DNA of 64,000 nt, taken from positions 122,951,752-123,015,751 of the forward strand of contig CM045762.1 of the NCBI GenBank assembly GCA_025200525.1, in the 5' to 3' direction. The stretch is from Camellia lanceoleosa (taxonomy: Eukaryota > Streptophyta > Magnoliopsida > Ericales > Theaceae). A program made the position numbers and the translations under genes. The notes beneath the pieces were generated by a model. It made no database searches. It was not told the DNA's origin and saw only the letters and a list, made by a program, of their open reading frames with translations. Below, piece after piece: positions 42,950-54,484 of this stretch; within the stretch, counting starts at the first letter, position 1; every line of letters starts with the position of its first letter.

Positions 42950-45170
42950 GAAGAATATGTTTACCACTTGTTGAAATTTGTAGCAATTTACAAGTTGGTT
43001 AAACCGATATGATGTTTACCACTAGTTGAAATTTGTAGCAATTTACAAGTTGGTTAAACCGAGATGTTGTTTACCACTTGTTGAAATTTGTAGCAATTTA
43101 CAAGTTGGTTAAACCGAGATAATGTTTAACACTTGTTGAAATTCTATGTGAATTTACAAGTTGAAGTTAAACCGAGGCCATATTTAACACTTGTTGAAAT
43201 TCTGTGTGAATTTACAAGTTGATGTTAAACCGAGGTCATGTTTAACACTTGTTGAAATTCTGTGTAAATTTACAAGTTGAAGTTAAACCGATGTGGTATT
43301 TAACACTTGTTGAAATTCTGTGTGAATATACAAGTTTAAGTTAAACCGAAATGATGTTTAACACTTGTTGAAATTCTGTGTGAATTTACAAGCTGAAGTT
43401 AAACCGATGTGATACTTAAACACTTGCTGAAATTCTGTGTGAATTTACAAGTTGAAGTTAAACCGAGATGATGTTTAACACTTGTTGAAATTCTGTGTGA
43501 ATTTACAAGTTGAAGTTAAACCGAGGTCATATTTAACACTTGTTGAAATTCTGTGTGAATTTACAAGTTGAAGTTAAACCGAGGTCATATTTAACACTTG
43601 TTGAAATTCTGTGTGAATTTACAAGTTGAAGTTAAACCGAGGTCATGTTTAACACTTGTTGAAATTCTGTGTGAATTTACAAGTTGAAGTTAAACCGATG
43701 TGATATTTAACACTTGTTGAAATTCTGTGTGAATTTACAAGTTGAAGTTAAACCGATGTGATATTTAACACTTGTTAAAATTCTGTGTGAATTTACAAGC
43801 TGAAGTTAAACCGATGTGATACTTAAACACTTGCTGAAATTCTGTGTGAATTTACAAGTTGAAGTTAAACCGAGATGATGTTTAACACTTGTTGAAATTC
43901 TGTGTGAATTTACAAGTTGAAGTTAAACCGAGGTCATATTTAACACTTGTTGAAATTCTGTGTGAATTTACAAGTTGAAGTTAAACCGAGGTCATCTTTA
44001 ACACTTGTTGAAATTCTGTGTGAATTTACAAGTTGAAGTTAAACCGAGGTCATGTTTAACACTTGTTGAAATTCTGTGTGAATTTACAAGTTGAAGTTAA
44101 ACCGATGTGATATTTAACACTTGTTGAAATTCTGTGTGAATTTACAAGTTGAAGTTAAACCGAGATGATATTTAACACTTGTTAAAATTCTGTGTGAATT
44201 TACAAGTTGAAGTTAAATTGATGTGATATTTAAACACTTGTTGAAATTCTGTGTGAATTTATAAGTTGAAGTTAAATCGAGATGATATTTAACACTTGTT
44301 GAAATTCTGTGTGAATTTACAAGTTAAAGTTAAACCAAGGTCATGTTTATCACTTGTTGAAATTCTGTGTGAATTTACAAGTTGAAGTTAAACCGAGGTC
44401 ATGTTTAACACTTGTTGAAATTCTGTGTGAATTTACAAGTTGAAGTTAAACCGATGTGATATTTAACACTTGTTGAAATTCTATCTGAATTTACAAGTTG
44501 AAGTTAAACCGAGATGATGTTTAACACTTGTTGAAATTCTGTGTGAATTTACAAATTGAAGTTAAACCGATGTGATATTTAACACTTGTTGAAATTCTGT
44601 ATGAATTTACAAGTTGAAATTAAACCGAGATGATATTTAACACTTGTTGAAATTCTGTGTAAATTTAAATGTTGAAGTTAAACCGATGTGATATTGAACA
44701 CTTGTTGAAATTCTGTATGAATTTACAAGTTGAAGTTAAACCGAGATGATGTTTAACACTTGTTGAAATTCTATGTGAATTTACAAGTTGAAGTTAAACC
44801 GATGTGATATTTAAACACTTGTTGAAATTCTATGTGAATTTACAAGTTGAAGTTAAACCGAGATGATGTTTAACACTTGTTGAAATTCTGTGTGAATTTA
44901 CAAGTTGAAGTTAAACCGATGTGATATTTAAACACTTGTTGAAATTCTGTGTGAATTTACAAGTTGAAGTTAAACTGAGGTGATGTTTAACACTTGTTGA
45001 AATTCTGTGTGAATTTACAAGTTGAAGTTAAACCGAGATGATGCTTAACACTTGTTGAAATTCTGTGTAAATTTACAAGTTGAAGTTAAACCGAGGTCAT
45101 ATTTAACACTTGTTGAAATTATTTGTGAATTTACAAGTTATAGTTAAACTGATGTTATGAAGCTGAAGTT
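42950..45170 (+). repeat. 58-bp satellite-like array, ~38 units, with 407-bp higher-order repeat
   Basis: The unit is TTTAACACTTGTTGAAATTC, then TGTGTGAATTTACAAGTTGA, then AGTTAAACCGAKRTSATA, 58 bp. The first three or so units (42950-43130) are an earlier, shorter variant with GTAGCAATTTACAAG. A marker variant (ACAAGCTG..GATACTTAAACACTTGCTG) recurs at 43391 and 43798, exactly 407 bp apart, showing a seven-unit higher-order duplication. AACACTTGTTGAAA and the AAGTTGAAG stretch give weak inverted symmetry around ACAAGT/ACTTGT. Confidence 0.95.
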
Positions 45171-46560
45171 AAGCCGAGGTTATGATAAAGGATGATGGTT
45201 AAACACTTGTTGAAATTTTTGAGAAAAATTTACAAGTTAAAGTCAAGCTCAAGCAATATCTGTGTACTTGCCGAGACTACCAGGTTGTCAAAACTTGAAT
45301 ATGGAAAACTGAAGTCTTGATAGAAGACATTGAGAAAGTGACAAGTCCTATGCAACACTTGTGAAAATATTTGTTACGATATTTTCAAGTGTTAGGACAA
45401 GGCCGAGATGAGCAAGATTAGAAGTTGTGACAGAGGTATTTTACCCGAAGAGATTGCACAATCAAGGTGTACTTTGAAGACATGCAAATTATTCTAAGTA
45501 TAGAATCATACAAGAGCAGAAAAAAGAAGACATACATTCAAAGAAGAAATCAGAGAATTGCATTTAAAGAAGAAAGAAGGCACTTCTGCCTAAATATTGA
45601 AAAATAAATTATTCAAACTACAAAAATGGCACGTTAGCTGGATTTAAAGCATACAAAGACGGACAAAGTACAAAGTACAAGGTACAATGAGTAAAAGAAG
45701 GAAACAAAACTACTCGGCATCAAGGGCAGGATATAGAAGATAGTTGGGAGGACTTCTCAGCAGCCTTCTCGGCCTCGAGCTCAGCATCAATCTCCCGAAG
45801 AGTTTGATCAAGGCTCTTCTCGGTGATTGGCACCTCGGAGTTTGAAGGCAAGGATTGAAAGCAAGAATCTAGAAAAACACACAGAAAACAGAAACAAGAA
45901 TATAATTCGTAATCAAGAATGGTGATGAAGCTATCAGGAAATCAAGACAAAAAGATTGCACAGGTGTGTCAAGCCAAGAACAGTGGCAGAAATCAAAAAT
46001 TGTGTGAACAGTGTGTATTCAAGATGATGATTTAGAAACAATGGGTAAAACAGCAATGGTGATTAACAATGAAGCAGAGCTTCTTGGAAAGCAACAAGAA
46101 ATAAAACCAGGAGGAACAGTGGCTTACCAGAAAGAGGAAAGCCGGAATGAGAATTGCCGAAGTCTGACGACAATGACAGAATGATGTAAGCTTCACTGGA
46201 GGAGAGGAACGAAGACAGTTGCAGAAGCTTGAATGCTTGGAACAATGACGGATTTAAGCAAAAGAGCTGGAAAGAGAAAAAGCTAGAGGATTGAATGAAA
46301 AAAGAGAAAAATAGTCAAGAAAACGACAAAGTTTAAGAATAAAGCCAAGTACACAGGCACTAAGTAAGTATGTGAAGAACAAGAAAGTAATGACCCAGAC
46401 ACGATGCTAGCAACAGAAAGCGGATATGACAAGAACAGTGCCAGGCATTCAAACAATTCAAAACTTGAAGACAGACGAAAATAGAAGGCAGCAGATGACA
46501 AGTAAACAGATTCAGAAGATTTATGAAAGATTGAGCTTAATAGCAAGTAAAAAGTTTGTG
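45171..46560. other. Retrotransposon interior without a supported gene
   Basis: Purine-rich plus strand. It contains scattered relics of the 58-bp unit to about 45390. Minus-strand ORFs 46063-46245 and 46283-46570 are Leu/Ser/Phe-rich and may be exons of an antisense transcript (a GTAAGCC donor lies near 46129 on the minus strand), but no family is recognised. Confidence 0.4.
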
Positions 46561-46563
46561 AAC

Positions 46564-46812
46564 CTACCAAGTGAAATGAACGCCGATATGAAAATCGCCG
46601 GAGTCAAATAGATGACTAGAAATCGGGAACTCACCAGAGAGTGTGAGAGCAGCTTGCAAAGCTCCGAGTTTACGAATTAATGGAACCAGAACCTCGGCTA
46701 GGAGGTGCGATTTCAAGCAGCTTGGTAAGCATGAAACTTGATTCTTGACACCAGTGGAGAGTAAAGTCCAAGGAACTTTGAGGTCGGTGAGTTTGATCTC
46801 TGACGAGGGCAC
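46564..46812 (-). CDS. Antisense coding-like ORF just before the 3' LTR (82 aa)
   Basis: A minus-strand frame with balanced composition: LTDLKVPWTLLSTGVKNQVS, then LVPLIRKLGALQAALTLSGEF. A splice-donor-like CTG|GTGAGT falls after TLSG, so the true exon may end near 46646. Unlike its surroundings it reads as protein, but I do not recognise it. It lies directly upstream of the 3' LTR in antisense, where antisense accessory ORFs occur in some plant LTR elements. It could instead be captured host sequence or chance. Confidence 0.35.
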   Translation of the reverse strand: MPSSEIKLTDLKVPWTLLSTGVKNQVSCLPSCLKSHLLAEVLVPLIRKLGALQAALTLSGEFPISSHLFDSGDFHIGVHFTW

Positions 46813-46877
46813 AGATGAACGAACAGTGTAGGTTCCATCGCCTCAGAATGCCGAGGTAATAGAACCTAGGGGGCAAT

Positions 46878-47464
46878 TGTGGGGATATATTTTCTGAGTA
46901 CCAACACGTGGCAAGGTGACGCCGACGTGTTAGCCGAGGTGCCACGTGTCCTGGTCGTGACGCTGAGCTGATCTCGGCAAGGCCGAGGTTATCTCCGAAG
47001 ATATCGGAATCCGAGATAAGTGGATAAGGGACAAAAGTCCTAGAATGAAAAGGAAATTCAACCTGGATGAGGGACAAGAGTCCTAGAATGAGAGAAGACT
47101 TCAGTTTGTATTAAGATAAGACTCTTAGAGAGTTTATCCTAATTTTACTGAGAGTCCAAGATTAGCAGTAATCCTAAGTCCATAGAAGTTAGGCTTCTAT
47201 TGGGACTAGGTTTATGTTGGCTATAAAAGAGAGGCACTCCCATGGATCTAAGGTATGCTTTTTATGCTCAAGCTAGTGAGTTTAGTACTATTGATTATCT
47301 TTGAGAGATATTGAGTACTAACTTGATCGTCAGAGTATCCCCGGGTGGCAAATCACCACTGGAGTCTTCTCTTTTTGTTACAGGTTAGTCAGGTGCCATC
47401 TATTCTACCGGTGCTCTCCAGCTGGATACTAAGATTGCAGTGTGGTCAGATTTTCACTCACACA
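46878..47464 (+). repeat. 3' LTR (587 bp)
   Basis: Matches the 5' LTR throughout. It is preceded by a polypurine tract and followed by the second GTTAC. The minus-strand ORF 46670-47077 crosses the LTR boundary and is spurious. Confidence 0.92.
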
Positions 47465-47469
47465 GTTAC

Positions 47470-47855
47470 CTATGAATCCTAAAAGTTGAAATTGTATTCC
47501 ATTTGGTCCCATAAAAATTCGGTTGCCTCGTTTGGTCCTTTCCATTTTGAAAAGACACAAATACCACTAGTGGGAATATTTAATAGTTTTTTTGTGTAAC
47601 AGGATTGCTTGGTGTAGGTGTGGGTCACGTGCCACAGTTGAAGTTTGTTGAATAGGCAAATGCTTCACAAGTGCCTTGTTAGGCGCGTGTGTTGGGTGCC
47701 ACACAATAGGAAAGCACACTAAAGCTTTTTATGGGTTTTGGGTTTGGTGTGCTGGTTTCACAGGCTGCACACCTCGATCTGACCACGTATAAACGATTGG
47801 GTTGCCATATCCAAGATATACAACATTAGAATTTGGGTTATGTTTGTTTTTTATT
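47470..47855. other. Intergenic, no supported gene
   Basis: Continues the sequence flanking the LTR element. No motif recognised. Confidence 0.5.
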
Positions 47856-47859
47856 TTTT

Positions 47860-48300
47860 TAGTGTTACATAATATTCGTTCCGTTGGAGTGTCACAAGTG
47901 ACGCTTGGGAAAAGTACACTAAGGAATTTTTAATTTTTTTAGAGTGTCACATCATACTCACTACGTTGTCACATTTGAGAAAAGTACACTAAGAAGTTTT
48001 TATTTTTTCTGAAATGTCACATCATATCTGCCACGTTGTCACATTAGAAAAAAGGTAAACTAACGAGTTTTTATTTTTCTTGAAGTGTCACATCATAACC
48101 ATCACGTTGTCACATTAGGGAAAAGTATACTAAAGAGTTTTTATTTTATTTTTTAGAGTAAAAGTTTTGGAGTATCATATCATACACGCTACGTTGTCAC
48201 ATTTAGGAAAAGTACTCTAAGAGGTTTTTAATTTTTTAGAATGTCACATTAATACTTGTCACATTAGAGTATTATATCATACCTGTCACATTAATAAAAA
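47860..48300 (+). repeat. Degenerate tandem repeat, ~70-bp period, 5-6 units
   Basis: The unit contains AGTGTCACATCATAC, CACGTTGTCACATT, GGAAAAGTACACTAA and a TTTTTATTTTTT spacer, near 47875, 47940, 48015, 48085, 48170 and 48240. Confidence 0.8.
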
Positions 48301-48763
48301 GGTATAATTGTCTACCAAAATTAAAAATAGGGCCATACAAAAATAAACTATCTACTAATAAGACTTAATAGATCAATAAAAAAAACTTGAAACTAATTGG
48401 AGTAGCGTCACAATGGTAATGTCTATACTGAAATATTCAAATATCAAAAAGTGCACACGTAATCCCACCAAAATCGTCCGCAAGCAAATGAAAGGATATA
48501 ATTGACTACTAAATACTAACAAACAAAGAAAACAGGATCAAATGGGATATATTCCCCAACTAATATGACTATTACGAACAATAGAAACAACATTGGGACT
48601 AATTAGTACAACTGTTTATGGGATGGGATTTATCAGTACATATCCCTTTCTGTTATTGAGGTTGCAATTTATAGCTTCCAATAGACTCTACCAATTGTCT
48701 TTTTTTATTTTCACTTTCTCTATGCAGCTAGTGTTGGAAGCTTGGCAAAACTATCTCCCTTGT
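48301..48763. other. AT-rich intergenic sequence, nothing recognised
   Basis: No gene or element signature. The ORF 48593-48775 is hydrophobic without motif. Confidence 0.5.
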
Positions 48764-49208
48764 TTAGGGGTGTAAATCTGACCCGATCTGATTCGGTCTA
48801 TGTCGGATTTCACGGGTTCTTGCCAAAATTTAGATCGAGCCAAGTTAGCCCCCACAGGCCAAAAAATTAGGCCAAGGCCCAGGCCTAAGTCCAGGGAAAT
48901 TTGGGCCTTGGATGGGCCAGTGGGCCGGGCCCCGAGTCAGCCCCCTAGGCTTAGGCCTAGCCTCAGACTTGGGTGGGCCTGACAATTTTTTTTTTTTTTT
49001 TTGTTTTTTTAAATTTTTTTTCTATCAAAATTTTATTATTTTCCACTAAAAAAGACACTGGGCCTTGGGCGGGCTAGATGGGCCTGGCCTTGAGTGGGCC
49101 TTAAGTGGGCTGATGGGCTAAGCCACTGGGCGGGCTAGGCCTACAAGCTGGGCCGAGCCTCAAAATGATGGCCCAGGCCCTAGCCCAAGGGCTCAGCCCA
49201 ACCCAATC
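48764..49208. repeat. GGGCC-rich dispersed-repeat-like segment
   Basis: Starts AGGGGTGTAAATCTGACCCG and is dominated by GGCCTAGGCC, GGGCCTTGG and GGGCGGGCTAG words, broken by a T run (48988-49005). This style is common in plant dispersed repeats. No terminal inverted repeat or target duplication was found. Confidence 0.45.
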
Positions 49209-50008
49209 CCTATAATTTGGGACTCTTGCCACTTTAGTCATTAACTTTTCAATTATGACACATTTAATTCTAAATTTTAAATCTTATTTCAAATAAGGAC
49301 AATTGAAGATACTATAGTTCAATTTCAAAAGTAAATTTGTTTATATAATAAAATATAAACTAATTTGAAAAAAATAAATGTCAAAATTTTTTTCTTTGAA
49401 TTTTTAAAATTTTTTCTACCCACCAAAGAAAAAATTATGTAAAATTGATAAATCTTTTACACATTTATTTATTTTGTTTTTACCAAATTAATTTTTATTA
49501 TGTGTTTGGAGGATGATTATGGATGGTTGTTTTTATTTTCATTAAATTGGTTTCTATTTTTTTAAAAGTCAAATACGACGACAATTTTGATATTATTATT
49601 AAATCAATCAATTAAATTAAAAAATTCAAAACTAAAAACGTTTCATATATTAAATATGTCGATTACACATTAGAAGCCTAACAACCATCCATTACATAAT
49701 TATCATCCTAACACATAATAAAAATTAATTTGGTAAAATAAATAAATAAATAAATGTGTAAAAGATTTATCAATTTTACATAATTTTATCTTTGGTGTGT
49801 AGAAATAATTTTTAAAACTTCAAAAATATTTTTTTGATATTTATTTTTGTCAAATTAGTTTATATTTTATCGAATTGATGACTTTGCTATTAAAATTGAG
49901 CAATGATATCTTCAATTGTCCTTATTTAGAACAAGATTCAAAATTCAGAATCAAATATGTTACAATTAAAAAGTCAGTATCAAAGTGACACAAATCCTAA
50001 ACTATAGG
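49209..50008. mobile_element. Foldback element (~800 bp), almost fully palindromic
   Basis: The left arm (CCTATAATTTGGGACTCTTG, ...AATAAGGACAATTGAAGATA) is the diverged reverse complement of the right arm (TATCTTCAATTGTCCTTATT..., ending AAACTATAGG). The arms meet near 49600, so nearly the entire element is a hairpin. No gene. No clear target duplication, so class is undetermined. Confidence 0.65.
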
Positions 50009-51588
50009 AACTGTTATTGTAATTCTCCTAAAATATTTTTCTATGTACTTTTACTATGGCATTTTGCCCACCAAGGTTAGAGTTGCTAACATAAGCTTTA
50101 GAAGATGAATGTTGACTAATTTAGTTAATCTGATCCTATTTTAGCCTCATTAAGAGGATTCACACCAAACTCTTTAAATTTTTAATTAAATTAAAACTAT
50201 TTTATTATTTTAACTAGTCACTTTTTAGCACCTACTGCATCAAACTCTTTATTCTAACTTATTTTTATTAAATATTATTTTTTTATTGTATTTGTTAGTC
50301 TTTCTTTTTTTTTATTAAATTAATAACTTACCAACCAAACAATTCTTAAAAAAAGCAAAAAAAAAAAAAAAAAAAATTGTCGTTGATTAGTTGACCAACT
50401 GGATGTCTGGCAGGACTTTTAGGCGGACATCCGGTAACACACAAGTAGCAATGAACAGTGCATTACTTGTTGTAACGAGTTAATGTAGTCATCGTAAATT
50501 TTGACGAATTAGAAGCAAGTTTGATAGAGTTGATTTTTTGAAATTTTTAGCTAAAAAATAATTTTAAAGAGCTTGATGAGGATGCTCTAATAGCTAACTA
50601 CTATAATAGCTATTTTAATAAAATTTTTAGAGACTAATAATTACATTTAGAGTCTTGAAAGACTTTCTAAATAATTTGTGTGGATAGTTAAGTACAGTAA
50701 ATAATAATGTTAGAGCACATAGATATAATTAGATAAAATAAAAAGTATATATTTTATATATTTTAGTTAATAAAAAATAAAGAGTAACATTAGAGTTGCT
50801 CTAACCAAATAAAAGCTAATAAACTTTCCCTCTTGTATAAACAATCGGGCAATGCTAGAGACACTAAAAGTGATGCTCTAAAGCAACCACTAATGATGTG
50901 ACATCTACTTTTTTTTAAAAAAAAAAAAAAAAAAAAACACAAACACAACAACATTGTGGCAGTGGGTGGGACCCACTGCCACATCATTAGTGGTGGCACT
51001 AATTAGTACTCCAACTCATTTTCCTAAACCATCTGACCACTATACATGTATAAATAAATATTTAAAAATTAAATAATAACATAAATTTTGTTTAAAATAT
51101 ACAAGAAAAATATTTAGAATTATTTAAGTTTTAACCTTTTAAAATTATTTTTCTAATAATTGTGTGCTCTATGTCATTGGAAATAAAAAATAGATATCAT
51201 AGGTAAATTTTTTTTTTTTTTTTTAAAAGATGATAAATTACAAAAGCTACATTCACATAAAAAATGAATAGATTTCGTCCTGGGTTTTGTAATTCTAGTT
51301 TATTCTATGTCAAAATTCACCCCATGACATAGTAAATCACAATTGTATCCTTTGTTTATTTTGTAAAGTGGAAAATTTTGTTTACTATTGTTAAAAAATT
51401 ATAATTTGTCTTATGTCATATAAAATGGATAATGACTAGTTTTTGGAGTTAGAGTTGTGGTAGACATTAAAAGTGACCTAAAAACTAGTTGATTCGACTG
51501 TTATGCCAACTTGACTTTACCTAATTATCAAAAATTTGTCTTAATCAATACCCAACTCATGAACTACTTGACTCGTTTACTTATTAAA
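50009..51588. other. AT-rich intergenic sequence with a short hairpin
   Basis: No supported gene. It has poly-A/T runs at 50355-50377, 50908-50937 and 51207-51226. A 10-bp-stem hairpin (GGCAGTGGGT, 3-nt loop, ACCCACTGCC) lies at 50959-50981. Around it a longer imperfect inverted repeat (CCACTAATGATGTG / CACATCATTAGTGG, 50887 and 50979) suggests a small ~120-bp foldback. Confidence 0.55.
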
Positions 51589-51931
51589 GGTTAAATTATA
51601 AATACACCTCCTAAAGTTTGTTTAAAATACAGATTGGCCCCCTCTATGGTTTGAAAAATTACAGATCCTTATTAGAATTTTTTATTTAACAAAATTAACT
51701 AAAAAAATGAAATTCATAATTGCTCTCCTATACAATAATAAAATTATTTAAAATATTAATTGAAACATATTTTTAACATCACTAAAAATTATTAATTGAC
51801 TTGATGATTTATTAATAAAATGGACGATTTGTTATGAAATTAGAAACTTAAGGGGGTGGGATGTAATTTTCAAAACCACATGGACGATTCATATTTTAAT
51901 TAAATCTCAAGGGTGTATTTGTAATTTATCC
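51589..51931. mobile_element. Mutator-like MITE (343 bp) with perfect 9-bp TSD
   Basis: Tips are GGTTAAATTATAAATACACC (left) and GGTGTATTTGTAATTTATCC (right), flanked by CTTATTAAA at 51580-51588 and 51932-51940. The tips resemble those of the 12270-15188 element (GGGTAAATTACACTGACACC). No coding sequence. Confidence 0.85.
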
Positions 51932-51940
51932 CTTATTAAA

Positions 51941-52486
51941 TTGATATATACATATCTATTAGTACTTTTTTATAATAAAAATAAGAAATATAAACATGTT
52001 ATTTGTTTTAATTTATAAACTTGGGTAAAAATTGTATATATTTATGTATAAACTATTGTATGAATATTTATTACGTATGAAAGAACTATCTAAGATCTAG
52101 TCAGTTTGAACTATAAAATAAGTTCTAGTTCTAATTTTGGATCTCGTCTAAAAATTGATTGGTCAATTAATAAGCATTTGATAATAATAAATTTAAAATT
52201 TATATTTAAATTATATCATAGTTTGTTATGTTGTGGTGAATATGAGCTAAGTTTTTTTAGATGGGATACATGAGCTAATTTGAAAGTATCAATATTAGAT
52301 TAAACACTAAAAGTAGTATAGAAACTGAGTTCAAATTGATTTTTATCTTACTTCTTAGCTCAATTCCTATCACCCTCGGAGAATTGTCTAGTTCATTTCC
52401 AATCAAAGAATTATTTGGCCCAGTTGTTTATTTAATTCTAAATATAGGAAGCATTTTTTGAATGTTAAATGTGCAGTAAATATTTT
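51941..52486. other. AT-rich intergenic sequence, nothing recognised
   Basis: No gene or repeat signature seen. Confidence 0.5.
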
Positions 52487-52491
52487 GCTCT

Positions 52492-52599
52492 CCAAGTTCC
52501 ATCATGCCCAGCCCTTGCCTCTTTCAACTTGTCATTTTTTACCAGTTCTAGTGCTGCCTCATTTGCTGCTGAATCATCCCAAATTGGAATTTGAGCTGC
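52492..52599 (-). pseudogene. Malate synthase gene fragment (36 codons)
   Basis: The minus strand encodes [20 protein letters not shown], then [15 protein letters not shown], inside an ORF spanning 52692-52465. This matches the conserved malate synthase segment (AAQIPI.DDP.ANE.A...V..DK.RE...GHDGTW) of the glyoxylate-cycle enzyme. Only ~36 codons remain. The sequence after GHDGTW diverges (expected AHP), and the part before AAQ is unrelated. It is a decayed or transposon-carried fragment with no function of its own. Confidence 0.8.
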
Positions 52600-52699
52600 T
52601 TGTTCAAGAATTAGGAATTTGTGAGTTTTGTTATGCATTACTAGGCATTCAAACTTTATAAATAGAACCCTATAAAAACAAGTGCTCTGCACTATGAAT

Positions 52700-53560
52700 G
52701 TATAAGATCATAGAGAAATATATGAACCCTAATTCAAGAGTTTAAGTCATTTAATTTGAGAATTCAAGAAAAGTGTGTGATTAAATGTAAGAAATGAAAC
52801 TAAAATGAAGAATTTGGAGTCAATACTTGCATGTATGCATAATTTTGGCTAGTTTCATCAATTTGAGTTTGGTTCATGCTACTAAGGTATGAAATGAGAA
52901 TCATATCACACATGCATCCATGAATTATGAAAATTTGAAGCTCAATTGCATGGTTTTCAAGTCTAGGAAAAGAATTAAAGTCAAATTAGTACATGCATGG
53001 TGAATTCTCAAAGTTTTAAGCTTTAATTTTGCCAATTGAGTTAGTATCCATATTTTTGGTTGTGTATTTGAACATAAGAGTATGTCATGCATGAATTGTG
53101 GACCTTCAATATGTTTTTTGGAGTTCAAATTGCATTATGGAAATTCCAGAATATGGTTGCATCGCTCAAGCACACTTTGCATGCTCTTAGTATTGTTGCA
53201 AGGATTAGCAGTTGGCTCGAGCGACCAAGTGTACGCTTGAGCAAACTCAGCTTTACATTGCATGTGGACCGAGCCTAGAATTTCTACATCCAAAAGTTTT
53301 ACAAAGTTTTGTAGACCGCTCGAGTAACCAAAGTTGTGCTCGAACGAACTACCCTATTTTTAGCATTTTTGAAATACATTTCCAAATGCACACTTTCATC
53401 CTCTTACATCCATAGGCATTTTGAAGCCATTATTTGGACAATGATAATAAGGAAAAGAGTTAGAAACACACTAAGAGAGGACTGAATTAGATAAGCCATA
53501 GTTTGGGGACGTGTGTTTCAATCCAGCTATGTTATGTGTTTGTATAGGTCACGCGCTTCG
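52700..53560. other. Non-coding sequence, possible old retroelement
   Basis: ORFs 52925-53128, 53087-53278 and 53212-53415 overlap on both strands and lack motifs. GCTCGAGCGA/CGCTCGAG words recur near 53160-53345. Confidence 0.4.
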
Positions 53561-54480
53561 TTCTACTCAGTTTGTCTAAGGAGCCATTTGTGAGTAACAA
53601 CTCTGTAAAGCTATGCTTGATTACAAGTATTTTTCTGATTTACAAATTATATTATGTTTCTCAATTGATATTTTATGAATGAATGAATAATTGTCCATTT
53701 TCTAAAATGTAATTATGGTATTCTTAGCATCTATATCTGTTATCAGTTATCTGTTATCAGAGATCTTTCTGGGTTCCAACTCTTGGAACTGTTTGTTAAA
53801 CCTTAATGGTATCCGTTTGGATTATGCATAATCATTTGTCTGATCTGAATAGGTCTTACACGACCATCTGCTCTGTTAGCTAATAGATATACCACGTACG
53901 CATGATTACAAGTCTAAATATGTATCTGATTATGTTATGATCTGAAACTCTGAATTTGAAATTTTATATTATGGGAGATTATTCATTAACCTTTTACACT
54001 GTTATTATTTATTAGGCTCCAACTCACTTTATATATATATATATATGTATGTGATTAAGCGCAAGACCAAGCCTAGAGTTGTTTGTTTGGATTTCTATTT
54101 TACAAAGCCAACCTTTGTGCCTTACGTAGAGGTTCCAGAAATGTCAAGTGTTAAGGCTTCATAAACTGGGGAGTTAGCCTTTTACTATGTAATGAAATTG
54201 TTTTGAAAAATGAGAACAATGTTTTTGTATGTAGGGTTTATCCCTTTATGACGAGATTGGATTGTGTGTTCTTTTGAATGATTATATGAATATATATGTA
54301 TATAAATGTGTAAATTTCTTTGTCTCATATAAGTGTGCACAATTCATTGGACGATTTAGTTTAACATATTTGCTTTTGCAAACCTCTATAATTATGTGTA
54401 TGTTTAATGAGGCTTATAGTAATGTCGGATTACTGACCAGTCACTTCACTAATCCCTTCAAGCAGGGTTGGGTCGTAACA
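53560..54480 (+). mobile_element. Probable LTR end (3' part), terminates GTCGTAACA
   Basis: The segment ends GGGTTGGGTCGTAACA at 54480, in the style of plant LTR ends whose starts read TGTTACGACCC. The preceding AT run (54031-54046) and GGGGAGTTAGCCTTTTACT are LTR-like in texture. No matching start or second LTR is in the window. Low certainty. Confidence 0.3.
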
Positions 54481-54484
54481 GTTA

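Larger units (their letters stand above)
41615..47464 (+). mobile_element. Non-autonomous LTR retrotransposon (LARD-like), TSD GTTAC
   Basis: Two LTRs (41615-42188; 46878-47464) begin TGTGGGGATATATTTT and end CACACA, flanked by GTTAC at 41610-41614 and 47465-47469. A primer-binding-like TGGCGCCGTCTGTG lies at 42192, and a polypurine tract AGAACCTAGGGGGCAAT ends at 46877. The 4.7-kb interior has no protease, reverse transcriptase, RNase H or integrase. It holds a short gag-leader-like ORF, two tandem arrays and an antisense coding-like patch. It must have moved with proteins from another element. Confidence 0.92.

Noticed and set aside
42950..45170. Possible CRISPR-like or centromeric satellite array
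   Set aside because: No variable spacers, and it lies wholly inside one LTR element with its own target duplication, so it is an element-internal tandem repeat.
46670..47077. 135-codon minus ORF
   Set aside because: Crosses the 3' LTR boundary and shares no frame with the 46564-46812 patch.
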